Source of the DNA: Chiua virens
Taxonomy: Eukaryota > Basidiomycota > Agaricomycetes > Boletales > Boletaceae
Direction: 5' to 3'
Length of the DNA stretch: 64,000 nt
Assembly (NCBI GenBank): GCA_019787685.1
Contig: JAHNUO010000001.1
Span: 124,001-188,000 of the forward strand
In this document: positions 11,441 to 23,190 of the stretch, one piece after another
Numbering within the stretch: the first letter of the stretch is position 1
How the letters are laid out: each line of letters starts with the position of its first letter
Notes under the pieces: generated by a model
What the model saw: the letters and a program-made list of their open reading frames with translations, nothing else
The model's database searches: none
Told to the model about the DNA's origin: nothing
Made by a program: the position numbers and the translations under genes

Positions 11441-14402
11441 GCGAGGCAATAACGACATTGTGGTGGAAGTTCAAGCGAAGATGACGGTGGTTGCGCAAGG
11501 TACAACGGCGAGGTCCGAGGCACAGTGCTGAACGTGAAGGTTGAAACGTTGGAGAGCGTCTTTGAATTGGACATTCCGCGAATCTGGGATGGGGAAACGG
11601 GAGGGTTGATCAACAGAGTGTCATTCTTGAGGAAGCTGGAGTTGTGCCAAGATCGGACTGGCATGCAATCGACGGGTTGGATGAAAGAACGGGCAGGACG
11701 ATTTAGTTACAATTCACAGCCACTCAAACAGTCGCGAAATCTCTGTCTTACTGTTCTAGAGGTTATGATAAAGCCTTGCCTCTCCAGCAGCAGCTGAAGA
11801 GGAGGTTGGTCCTCCACCATATGTAGCAATGGTCATTAGCCAACCATCCAACCACCCTCTCCCAGTTCCCAACGAATTTTTTTTGGTGGCATCCGAGCCG
11901 GAGAAAAGGGTCGACAGGCAGTGATGTCGTGTGGTAGAGGAAACGAGTATGGGCGTGTCTCTGCAGGCTGCAGCCTAAGATATGGTCAGACCGGTATGAG
12001 AAACTCCGAACTGCTCAGCGGTTAGCTGCGGGTTGAGATCAGAGAGATGGTCAGAACCACTAGTTGGTACCATCCCAATCGAGAACGACAACAGAGGCCA
12101 ATGAAATCCTGTACAATCCCACCGGCCATCACTAAGCGATGGCGGCTCATCGATATGTAAGTGGATTTAATTCATAATGTCCCCGCACCCTTCGCAACCA
12201 GGCTAACGTCGTGTGCGGGCATGATTTTCTTCTGGCCGGCCGCCGACCATAGAACTAACGTGATCTGCACATTGCGCCCGATTTGAGGCATGTAAGGATG
12301 TTTTTTTCACTTATCTATATGACCAGAAATAGAACGCCTGACATCGAGCGTGATTGATTCCGTCAAATCATATCTTGACCTTTCTTTGTCCGCCATCACG
12401 ATGCGTGGAGCATGTCGAATGCAGTAAATCTTCGATCGAGATTCCGTAGCAGGTCAGCATGATGTCGTGGTCTGTCTGGATTCTGTCTGATGTGGCGGCA
12501 GGTGCCAGTAACCAGATAACTCCGCGAATATGTTTCTAAAACATCTCTTCGCCTTTTCCCGCTGCAGTCGGATCTGATCTGTCCTGGATCCTTGACAGGG
12601 TCATAAAGTTGGAACGTTAGCCATGGGTGAGTAAGTAACTAGAGTGCAAAGAGTGACCATTCTTTTTAGTGAGCAAAACTAAACGCCCTAGTGCGTTCAA
12701 GTTGGTACATACGCGTCCTATCCAAATTGTTCCCAGGGCTGAGAAACTTTAAAACACGCCGACTGGCACATTTCTGTATGACATTGGTGCTCACGGATTT
12801 CGTAGACGTCGCAACTGTTGGTATGCTAACCTTGGTTAGATCGTTTCGCCTGGAAACGCCGATGATATCAGTAGTGGCCATTAGCCAAATGTCCAGATTC
12901 GTGTCATCACGATCATGTTCGTAAACGGGTTTTCGACGATAAGTTCGGGCCAGTTCGTCTGAACCTTGTTCTCCCGGGTTAAATGTTTTTCAAATATCGC
13001 CAGTTCTTCCTTCGATCGAGATCCTCTCTAATATCAGCTTAATTGCTACAGAAACTCCGCGAATCTGCACCTCACCCCACGGCTTCATTTGCGGAGAGAT
13101 TTGAATTGTGAACTCGCCAGGGACAACATGAAACACTTCCCCACAGCGGGACCAAGTGCGCTGCTAACGATGATGAGTGGTTCATATCTGGAGCTCTATA
13201 CTTTGCTTCCTTACCCTTTCCAGCCACCAGCGGTAATAAGGGTGTGATATTCTTTACCTAAGGGACTAGTAATCCTGGCCAAAACTCACCGCCATTAAGC
13301 CACCATCATGCTTCGTCGTGCTCTCGCGGATCATGATACCCTGGCAAGTAAAGGGGCAACGCCGCTCGAGCGGCGCATTTTAAAAGGCGTGACCCCCATT
13401 GCGAGATAGGTTTGGTAATATACATTTCTGGCTGAAACGAGTTTATTCTGGTCGCCACTGGTATATTTTTACCTTGGTAGTTGTTTCATCCAGAGCCGTT
13501 CCTGAGGCTGAATCGAGCCTGTCCTAATGTTGGATCGCAGGGATGTATCATCGAGAATCTCCGAGGGCAATGTACCGTGACGGACCGGCGACCGAGTGCA
13601 GGTATCGCTTTGCGTCATACTGTACTGACAGATGGTCGCTGAATTGAATTCCTGTAGATCCTACTAGTACCACGTACAAACACCGATATCCAGTCTCGGT
13701 TGTTGATTCCATGTCTTTGGTACTTCCTCCTCCCGTTTCGCACGGAGCATCCTTGCAAATGGGGTTGTAATGCATCGCATCCACCTCACGACATGACGAG
13801 TCACCAAGTCAACAAACATGTTTCATCACTGCGCCCCCGCAGTCTGGCACATTGAAAACATTGGGTGCAAGAATAGAATGGCAGAGAGCGAACCACTCGG
13901 AGTACTACCGAGTCCGAGTCATCGCCTCTGTATTCCGATCCGTTCGGACCTCGAGATTCTCAGGTTCCGTTTCCACGCCCGAGATGACCCCGTTGATGTC
14001 CACCCTTCCGGAAAGTGAAAAATGGTCCCTCGTTCCTACACTAAACCCGTTCACTCTAACTAACAAGATGACTGCCGATTGAATGCTGATAGAGTCGTCA
14101 GAGACCTCAACCAGTACTGCGTGGAACAGGTAATTGCATCTTAGATTTTCGATTTCTGGAGGTTCGGAAATGCCACAACAAAAGTGATGCGCGACGTGCA
14201 AAGTTCGAGCAGCTAAGAATCATATTTTATTGCCTCCTCTCTTCCTTCTTTTCTGTTGAAGAAAAGACCATTCACTTACATGTACGACATTTCTCGAACA
14301 AAGAACACCGAAATACCAGTATATGTATGTGTCCAATCCCACCAAGCCTGGCGCAACAACAAAAAAACAAGGAAGAAAAGGGAGGGAAATGAGGCGCCCA
14401 TG
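11441..14402. other. About 3 kb without a recognised gene
   Basis: Small frames are scattered on both strands (for example minus 13548-13784 and 13905-14201). None has a known motif or a convincing series of spliceable exons. I see no tandem repeat, tRNA-like or CRISPR-like structure. It is probably intergenic sequence with eroded remnants. Confidence 0.4.
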
Positions 14403-14845
14403 TCACCCATCTTCAGCACACACATGTGCCGTCCCCCTTCTCGAAAACCATCTCATACACATCTCACACTGCCACCTCAACAATCCTAGATGCACTGTCA
14501 GCACATGCCGAATGAGGCTGCCACGTTGCATCGGGGGAGCATGGCAAAACCGCCAGTGACATACGACGGTGACTTTTTCGTTGCCGCGGATGTCGTGTTC
14601 CTGGCGGAAATGGGCACACGCTTGTTTAGGGTCAGAAGAGAGGGGGGCACCGCAGACGAGAGGGGGGCCTTGGGGAGAAACCCATTGGCAAGTAAGTTGA
14701 GGGGTAGTGGCGAGGTCGTCTACGGGCTCGATGCCAGAGGGAGAGGCTGCGCCCAAGAATTCGGATGACGACGTCGAGGGGGCGTTGGGGTCGAGTAGGA
14801 CGTCTGGAATGTCTGTGAGGAGGGGGGCAAGGAAGTCGCTGCTGA
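14403..14845 (-). CDS. Small fungal C2H2-type zinc-finger protein, copy 1
   Basis: The continuous minus-strand frame ends at 14403. It holds an acidic/Ser-Pro-rich lead (DFLAPLLTDIPDVLLDPN...) and three finger-like units: C-x11-C with H-x4-H (HFRQEH); CHWRFC followed by RHVLTVH; and CEMC followed by GTAHVC. Conserved linkers (SLIRH, VHLGLL, RGTAH) are shared with copies at 28037-28372 and 30414-30791, defining a family within this window. Such proteins are common orphans in Agaricomycetes and may bind DNA; no target is known. The true start is uncertain: upstream, a CCTCAG acceptor-like site near 14846 suggests a first exon I could not place. Confidence 0.65.
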
Positions 14846-15320
14846 GGCGGTAACGGATGCGTCAGTCCTGGTTCATTTTGCAACGGCGACAGTCGCCATG
14901 ATGATGGTCACGTACAGTGGATCTGGTGGGCTTTCAGTGTTGATGTTGATGAGAAGGGTCACCGTACATGTTCAACGGTGGTCGTCGCGGGGGCAAGTTT
15001 ATATGAGTGATGTGGCTTTTAGCTGTTCCCACAAATCGAGGGGGGCTGAAGGGCGAGGGGATCACGAAGGGGGGTTTTAAGCAAAAACCGGAGCGATGAA
15101 CTGAAAAGCTCGAGCGCGATGGAAGCCCCCCCTCGCCTCCATAGTCCGAGGACAGTGAAGCGACACCGCAGCACCGCACTCTTGTACTCGATTTATCGAT
15201 GCATAGTTCCCGCCACACGCGAAACAACGAAACCCACACGTGCTGCGCTGTCACTTTTTAGGTTAGTACACCGAGGACTGAGGCACACCTATGACAATAT
15301 GGCTTGGCAAATGCTCTGAC
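14846..15320. other. Upstream region of zinc-finger copy 1
   Basis: G-rich and C-rich runs, with no recognised gene. It may hold the unplaced first exon and promoter of the minus-strand zinc-finger gene ending at 14403. Confidence 0.3.
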
Positions 15321-15323
15321 AAC

Positions 15324-18290
15324 TCACGCCGCGCCGTGAGCTCTTTGCGCTTGTAGGAAGCCCATGTCCCCCGGCGACTTTGACGAAATAGCCATGTGGT
15401 AATTAATGAGGCATCTGTAGTGAGCAACATGACAAACAATTATTTGAGCGCCGTCAGGAGAACCAACGGTACCTTTTACCGCTATCGACGCTAACTCGCA
15501 GCCTTTTAGGAAACTGTGCCGTAAAGTGTCTTCGATGAATGCGATGGTCTGGAGCTTTAAATCAAGGACGACTTCGATCGCAACAGCATTCTTTGCCCGA
15601 CCTGTCCCGAACGGTGATACCATCTGTCAAATATCCTCGATCCGTCTATGTCCCCGTACGAAATGCAGAACGGATCTAGGGTGTTGGTGCTGTTGATGAA
15701 GTATGACCCCACAGGGGGCTATGTGGCCGACACGCTCAAGCACAAGACGTTCATTTCCGTCCCGACGATACGTCACTGCAAATAAATAAATGTATATGCC
15801 CCATTTAATTCCTCCAGGTAGGAACTGCATCAAAAGCAACCAACGCCGTTATGGTGCCCCACCTCCATTGGACCCTTGAAAGGCAGGGCCATCCGGTGGC
15901 GTTATCGATACTCGAGATCAGTGGACACCGTTTTGGGGATCAACTTGCCATCCGCAGCATGCACTGGTCAGTCCAACCGGGTGGTAAAATGACCGGCCAA
16001 CCGCACAACACGCATTGCTCTATCTATGTCAGCATGATGACATGTCCGAGCTAGACACAAGACTCCTATTAGGACGTTAGTGGCGCGAGTATACCTCGTA
16101 TTCTTGAACCAACGGAAACATCAAATACCGGCGTGGTATGCGTGCACGACGTAATCCAAATGTAGACATTTGATGATACGGCATGTGAAGGGTCACTATG
16201 AATGGCAGCCAATAGAGGTACGTTGGGCGTACATACCTGTCAATAGCGTTACGAGTTATCGAGAGTGCACGATTCCCAAAGGTATCGCCTGTTGGGGATA
16301 GGGCGAACACGACCAATGATTTTACTAAGCATTGAGCAGAAAGGCCGAGATAGCCTACCCGATTGTGCGATTCTGGTTGGGTACACCGGTGTTGTTCGCA
16401 TCGCCAGGCACTGGAAATAGGATAGTGCCCAGGTGTGACAAAGTCAATTGAATAGAACACGAGGAGCAGTTTATCGCACCGCCATTTCTCCACTTTTGTT
16501 CGCTTCCAAATTCTGCTCGCTGGGTCCATCCATCCCCTCGCGTGAAGCTTACCTTTTTTTACTCCACGTGAGAAGAAGCGCCAAATAGTTCTCCCACTAG
16601 ATGAAGAGCGATGTCAGATCTTGAAGCACGTTAGAGGGATCGCATCGAAACCGGACAGGGGGACTGCTCCAACAATGCATGTATTTTGTGCCTGAGGTAT
16701 TCCGTATTCAGGGATCAAGGAAGGTGCCTTTGGATTCTGATTGTTAGATTAGTGTTGAGAAGAGTTTTCAGCCATTGCCACGTACCTCCTGTTGGCCACA
16801 AGCGGACGGAGAGTACGCGGTGGGTACAGGGTATCCTCAGGAACAGCCGAAGCCACGTGCAGCCTAGTTTAGGAGCGCGCTCGTATCCACCAAACAGTGT
16901 ACACGAACCACATCTAAATATGCGAGGGAATTTCACTCTGTCACGACCAACAGGTTAGACGAAAAGGCACATGTTTCTATAACCAGAAAACCGAACGCGA
17001 ACCTGTTTCAACCGAGATTAACCGGAAAGCTGTCAAGTGTGTCCGTCAAAGAAGCAATCACTGATACATTTCGGGTCGCAGGCCTTATCCACTACATATA
17101 TGTGGTTTATTCGTTTTCATTCTTTGGTGAAAGGGTGCCGGTGTCAAGATAAATGCTGTCAAGTCATCGTCCCCTAACACTCTTCCTTGACTCGGCTAAG
17201 GCGGAACTGTATTAACGAGTGTGACCTAAGAGGTAAGAAATCTAGTAACCTGGTTTTCCAACTAGGGACCTCGCCACGTTTGCCATATCGCGGCTTGGTG
17301 TCTACCGCGGTCGCTGAGAAAATAGGATCAATACTTACGTAGGTTGTGGTGTATGCTGGAGACCCACGATGTCATCGGCGGAGTAACCCTCCCTGCAGCT
17401 TGAGGATTTGTAAACGATAAACTTCGACCATCTGTAAACACCATCGCAAGCCCAGTTGCTACAGGAGAAGAATGACGCTTGATATCTTTTCTGTTAGACG
17501 TCTTGCGGCCATGACACTCCGGTAGAGTCATAAAATAGTAATGTTGCTTACCAGTACGACTTGTGGATGAATTCCCCCTGGAAGGTGACCCCGGCAACGC
17601 CTCTGTTAATACCACCAAGGGTAGCAACCAAGACGCAAAACCGATAGCTTAGACGGTCATCAGGGAAGACGTCGGGTGCGAAAGTGTATCTGACGTATCG
17701 ATGTAAAATTTGCGTGATACCGGGTGTAGATCGTCTCCGTCAGGGCAGCTGTGCGACACTTGAACTTCGATTGAGGAACCAACATCCCGCATTGATTCGT
17801 AACGTACTGGTACGGATAAGAAGATACGATTTCTTGGTTCAGAAATGTAGACATACTCACAGCTGTACTGCGTGAATTTCGTCATGTTGTCCGACCAGAG
17901 TAAGCTGACCGGAAGGTCCGCCGGGAGCTTCTGAGCCAAGGTCGCTTGGCTAGGTTCCCGGTCCCGGGAATCAGTCAAAAAACGTGGAATACATCTAGAA
18001 AGGAGACATGAATCTAACAAGTGGTGATTCCAGAAAAGACAACTTACGAAACGTGACTAGCTAAGGGAAACGATCCCTTGCTTCTGAGAGCTGGTCCTTT
18101 GAGAACAGTGGGTGCGAGTCCGAGAGGAACCCCTGGAAAATGGAGGCCCAAGTTCGTGGTCCATACCCACCGCGTGCTTGAACGTATTCACGAATGGCCC
18201 AACGCAAGGCACACGATAACTTGAATGTCTGCCATCAAGCTCGAGCACATTTGGAGAATTGATCATGTAGTCCTCGACCTAATGGAAAGT
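15324..18290 (-). other. Possible multi-exon minus-strand gene or relic, not recognised
   Basis: Several minus-strand blocks look protein-like: about 18060-18270 (NSPNVLELDGRHSSYRVP), 17650-18020 (LPADLPVSLLWSDNMTKF), 17330-17630, 16077-16529 (VVFALSPTGDTFGNRALS) and 15324-15623. Splice-like signals sit between some of them: in the 17650-18020 block a GTGAGT donor and CTGAAC branch lead to a CCGTACCAG acceptor, joining FTQYS to RYESMRDVGSS in frame. A GTATGT donor lies near 16240. I could not assemble one complete reading frame, and no domain is recognised. It may be a real lineage-specific gene, several small ones, or a decayed element. Confidence 0.25.
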
Positions 18291-18452
18291 TTTGTGAATG
18301 GGCCAGTGGCGTACATGATTGTACTTTGAAGCAAACTTGCAAGTTGGTTACAAGTGGCAGTCTGAGTGACGCGTGCGATCGGCACTGCAAAAATCCACAC
18401 AAGTCCGATTCCGCTCGTCCAACGCTCACAACCACTCCTTTCACTTCATTTC

Positions 18453-19402
18453 ATGGCCACCGTCAAGCTCGCTACCCTCGCGATCCGTGTAAGTAAACTG
18501 ACCTCACAAATCTCTTCCTTTCTTTCTCTTTCCCAGCTTCCTATGTTTATCTCACAATAGCAACAGCATGGCACACATAGACTATCGCCAAACCTATCTC
18601 TGCCCAGCTCAAGAACCAAGCGAAACAGTACGTCTACCTGTCTTTCTCACCAACAGCATGAGTGACAATTGTGCTGCATTCATACCTCGTCCATGCGCAC
18701 ACCCATACGATGTACAGACACGAAACTTTTCGCAATATCTGTGTCTCCCTCGCTCAGAAAATGCACACAGCCGAAATCTCCCTGCGCACCAACATTCTCG
18801 GGGAACCCGCCCGTCATAACATCCGGCCCTTGTCAGAGACCAAGTACGGTTCCCTCATTTGCATCCGCTTTCACCCCGTTCATCACATTCACCCTTTCCA
18901 CGCTCCCCACGTGTAATACATAACACCTCGTTGCCCTCGCTGTGAATACCGCAGAGCTATTGAAAACGGCGCCAACACACTCGCGGAGTCCTTCCTCTTT
19001 GTTGTTGCGGCCGCCCTGATCCTCGGTGAAAACTATCGTTCATCCTCTAAACAGTCCAAACGCCGTGACGATGTGGACGAGAAACTTGAAAACTTGTTGA
19101 GCACGGTCGAGAGGCTGCAAGAGGGGAAAGCAGATGTCGAGGGAGCATTGGAGAGGACCAGGGAGGAAGTGGAGAGTGAACGGAAAAGGAGGGAGGCATT
19201 GGAAAAGGTCGTGGAAAGGCTGGTGGGCTTCGGAGGAAGCGGGGGATTATGTGACCCATCATTATGGGAGGGAACACCCTTGAAAGTGCCAAGAGTGGAC
19301 TTTGTGCCTAATTCTACAGAGTCGAGCACCTGGTCACACGTCGTCCGCCATCATGACCGGCAAGTCAGTTCCATGAACCATATACACATCAAGGAGGACT
19401 GA
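18453..19402 (+). CDS. OPA3: OPA3-like mitochondrial protein
   Basis: Four exons give about 218 residues: 18453-18488, 18581-18627, 18718-18843 and 18955-19402. The N-terminus (MATVKLATLAIRTIAKPISA) is a hydrophobic/basic lead like that of OPA3. The pattern KPISAQLKNQAKQHETFRNIC, with HTAEISLRTNILG and IRPLSETKAIENGANTL, follows the family order. Next comes a hydrophobic stretch AESFLFVVAAALILGENY and a Glu/Arg-rich coiled coil of about 60 residues, as in OPA3. Family members sit at mitochondrial membranes and affect mitochondrial shape and lipid metabolism; their reaction is unknown. The three introns (92, 90 and 111 nt) are longer than the window's usual ones. The C-terminal tail after the coiled coil is not recognised. 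No frame error is seen. Confidence 0.85.
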
Positions 19403-19486
19403 CTAGTAGACGTTCGCGCCTCGCTATAGCCTATGTATGTTACAACTAATAAGATACCCCTCCTCACTCGCATCATAATCGACTGT

Positions 19487-22311
19487 TCAGCCATTCCTCC
19501 GACCTTTCTCGAGCGATTTCTCCGCCGTCCCCGTCTCATCTAGGTCCCCATTCCAGACTCCATCTGACCGAGATCTCCGGGTGACCGCGTCCCAGTCGAT
19601 CGCGCCACGCACCCTCTTCACCTCGATCGACAAGTCCTTTTTCCCACTCGCAGGGACAGCGTAATACCACCGTAGCCTCTGCTCCTTCTCGTCTATTTCC
19701 ACCCTTCCTTCTGACACCTTGACCTGAACTGTATATCCATCTGTATCAATCAGCTCTACCTTACCAGAAGCAGGCGATTTCGACCCTGTCGAAGTCAACG
19801 TCACCATCGACCCGTTTCTACTCTTAGTCTCGCACACATTCGCGACCCCGTCCGAGTTTTCCGAATAGAGGCGCTGTCCATGCTCCTGGTCCGCGACCGA
19901 CCGTTCAACGCACCCCTCTGATGCGAAGTGCACCAATGGAATGAAAATCTCTGTCGGCAACGCACTTTCTTCGCGAGCATTGACACCCTTGTCTCGACTC
20001 GATCCCTCTTCTCCTGCTCGCCCTCCTGTTGCAGTCGTCTCTCTTCGCAAGTCTGCGGGTGTGACGTGAACCTTGATCTTCAAGGAGGCCTTTCTGATAT
20101 CGAATTGAATATCCACGGGGGTACCCACAACCTTGACAGGATACGGTCGACAAAAGGCGCGTACCTGCACGGGCGCCATTTCGCAGGAACTTCAGCAGCT
20201 CATGGAGCAGCACTGATTCGGCGGTATTGGATGGCCCGGCACTCGCGTACAGAGATGATAATGTCGCCAACTGTGATGTTGGACGCGCGGGCTGCTGCAG
20301 GTGACCCAGCCACGGCTTCGACGTTTTTCAGCTTGCCTCGCACGTCATCCGCGCTCCACAGACTTAAATCCTCGTTATTCCACCCGTCCCCCCACAGATG
20401 GGTGTTATCCGGACAATACGTCCACAACGTATAGTTCAGCACGTTTGGACCGTCTGTCGCATTCAGACTAGCGTCCAGCGCACGCTCCTGATTCGAATAG
20501 ATGCCATGCCCATTGCTCGTCGAATCGTACGCTTTTTTATCGTCCATATCCATCGGTGTCCCGATTTCGCCCACCATGGTCGGGTAGCACCGGCGGGGCT
20601 TGGGCTGTTCGTCCACGAAAGCGGCTGGAAAACCCAGCTGAGCGCTGTCCGATTTCAGCGCCGCGAGTTGAGTCTGAAAACTCGTGCGGATCGCCCACTC
20701 GCCGAGCCTAGCTGCGAGTATCGGACTAATATACTCACCTCTGATAATACCCAAGGTGTCTGCATTGAAAAACTGCCAGCGACGGGTGACGAGAGTGAGA
20801 CCGTCGTAGTAGTGTGTCGAGTGACACCCACGTCCTTTGAGCAAGGATTCCGGCACGCGCGGGGGAATGGCAAGGGAGGGAGCCTGAACAAACGCGATAG
20901 CGCTTGGGTGGGCTGCGCGGATGCGCGTGATATAGTCTGTGAGGTGTGGGAGGAAACATCCGTCCAGAAAATGTATTGACCTTCGGGTCGCGGTTGGCGG
21001 GACCAAGCGGCCCGGGCGATTCAAGGGTAGGAGCATAACGAAAGTAGTCTGGCCTCAACAATGTGCCAATGTCGGAATCCCATACGCCATGGAGTGCCCA
21101 TACACACGTCCCCAGCGTCCATTCGCGCGATCGTTTCCAACCCCACTTGGGATGCACCCCGTTCGACTCGGTACTGGGATCCATCCATATACGAATGCCT
21201 GTGGGGTCGATCGTGACAGAGCCGCTGTGTTGCGATCCAAAGGAACCAACGGTATAATTGTGCACCTTCTGCATGACACCCATCCCAAGCTTGAACGATT
21301 GCAGCGGCGTCGGCAAGCTTCCTTTTTTCAGCACGGATCCTTGCGCGGTCGAGTAAACGCTCAGATCCCCGTGCCCAATGAACCCCTCCGAGGGTTCGTT
21401 CATGCTATCCCAGCCGATGACAACGTCATCCAACAATCCCCCTACGTCGCGAATTCGGTCGGCGAGAACCCCAAAGGCCTGTATGAAGTGGTCCTGAAGG
21501 TAATCTTGAATATTGATGCCATCTAGAATGCATTTTGGAGCAAACGTTTTACCACCAAAGAAGAGCGTGAACATCGTTTGTGAGGCGAGACGACTGTAGT
21601 TGGTTGTCCAGAGCATGGAGGGGAGCGTGGCAGGATCCGGAGTGGTAGAAGCGTTTGGATATTCGCAGTGCAGAATAGCGGCCTGGGTGGCGGTGAATGC
21701 TTCTGGGTCGATACCACAAGCTGGGAAAGTCCAGTAGGGAGCACCAGAGCCACCTGAAAAACGTGACCACTAAAAAGACGCATCAAAGATGAACAAACAA
21801 GAAGGCGAAGGAGTACTTACGACATCCTGGTGGGGATCTATATAAACTTTGAATCCATATTCCTTGCATTTATGAAGGACACGGATGGTGTAGTCCATGA
21901 ATTCATAATCATACCGTCCGCTAGCCACACGGTGTCAAAACGATCTTAAGAGGTGTGAGGTGGAGTAGCCACTTACGGACCGTCGTGTTCGAGTGCTTCC
22001 CAAGTAATGGGATATCGAAGCACGTTAAATCCCCATCCTCTCAGTCGGCTTAGATGCGCGTCTGCAGAGCCATCTTCAAGATTCAATGGGCGACCGACGA
22101 AGCTCTGACCACCCGCTTTTGCCGACGACCAAAAGTCGTGGTGAACGTGAGAGGGTTGAAGAACGGGTGCTTTAGAGGATCCGGAGAGGTTCACCCCGCG
22201 CAACAAGACTGTCCTGCCATCCGTACCCACAAAATGACCATCAAAAGTGTGGAGATAATCCTGGGAGACAGGTCGACCTGTCGCGGGGCATGTCTTTGGT
22301 ACCTGCGGCAT
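19487..22311 (-). CDS. GH5_12 glycoside hydrolase (sterylglucosidase/endoglycoceramidase-like), copy A
   Basis: The enzyme should hydrolyse the beta-glucosidic bond of a glycolipid such as ergosteryl glucoside or glucosylceramide; which one cannot be told from sequence. From [12 protein letters not shown] the order is: [17 protein letters not shown], a tryptophan-rich beta-strand ([20 protein letters not shown]), [23 protein letters not shown] (acid/base Glu), [17 protein letters not shown] (nucleophile Glu), [21 protein letters not shown] and a C-terminal beta-sandwich. Proposed introns: 21921-21976 and 21770-21820. One extra base near 20982, 20262 and 20165 breaks the frame; comparison with copy B shows the intended path each time. 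The start is chosen because the same first residues open copy B. Copy B lies head-to-tail upstream, so this is a tandem duplication. The C-terminus extends about 40 residues beyond copy B. Confidence 0.85.
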
Positions 22312-23190
22312 GTCGTCTGTCAGTCGCGATCAAGGTGGTCCCCAGTGGAGAAAGAGAAAAAAGGGAGGCGCTAGTAGAATACAGATCAGAAACCGTACCG
22401 AGTTCAATTCAAATATATGTCGTTTTGAATGTCGCCACGTCACGGTTGATCCGAGCCTGTATCACACGCCATGTTTTGTGTTTGAGCTTGACAGCGATCG
22501 ATACCCAGTGACAACCCGCGGGCTCCGTTCACCTGGCAAGCCACTGGGACGAGCCGGCGCTTCGATTACGTTCAAAAGAGGCGTAGCGGTGAGCACGCAA
22601 ACCTGAAACGACTCCCAGAACGCAAGATCACGTACGTGGACACAAGACTGTTCATATACTTGCATTGATTTCCTTGACTTCCTTGACAGATTCTCGGATA
22701 CTAACTCGTTCAGCCCACTGCAGGGCTGGTGTGGAACGTCGGCCCTCGGGTGCTTGCCGCTTTGCCGATACTCAATTAGACTTAGACTGGCATCATGATC
22801 GTGATACGGTAGTACCTCGACACGCAGAGAAAAAAAATTCGCTGACCGTGATCGATTCTCACAAATAGTGGTGTAGTACTAAGAACCGAGTTCGTACCGG
22901 TTGATGAATATGTGAATTGTCGCAACTTTTTTTCGGCCTTGTTACTGTCACAGTAATACCGCCAACTGCTTTATAGGTTCTGCTAATCCTGATGACTGGA
23001 CATAGAAGTCGTTGGACGACTTCAAGCTTCAAGTTTGAGCCCTGCGAGGATTAGAGTGGCGTGATTTGTCATTCAACCAATTGACTCGCTACGCGCTATG
23101 ATACACGAATGGAATGTCCACCATGCTAATATTGATATCTTACGTACTGTAAATATATCTCACTCGCAATCCATCTATCGACTGGATCGT
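22312..23190. other. Spacer between the two GH5_12 copies
   Basis: No gene is recognised. It should contain the promoter of copy A and the 3' end of copy B. Confidence 0.45.

Noticed and set aside
11437..11664. Second-half phosphofructokinase motif (RYCLA) next to the LTSGGDNAGM scrap
   Set aside because: It would place a C-terminal-half motif before the N-terminal one, so it is probably coincidence.
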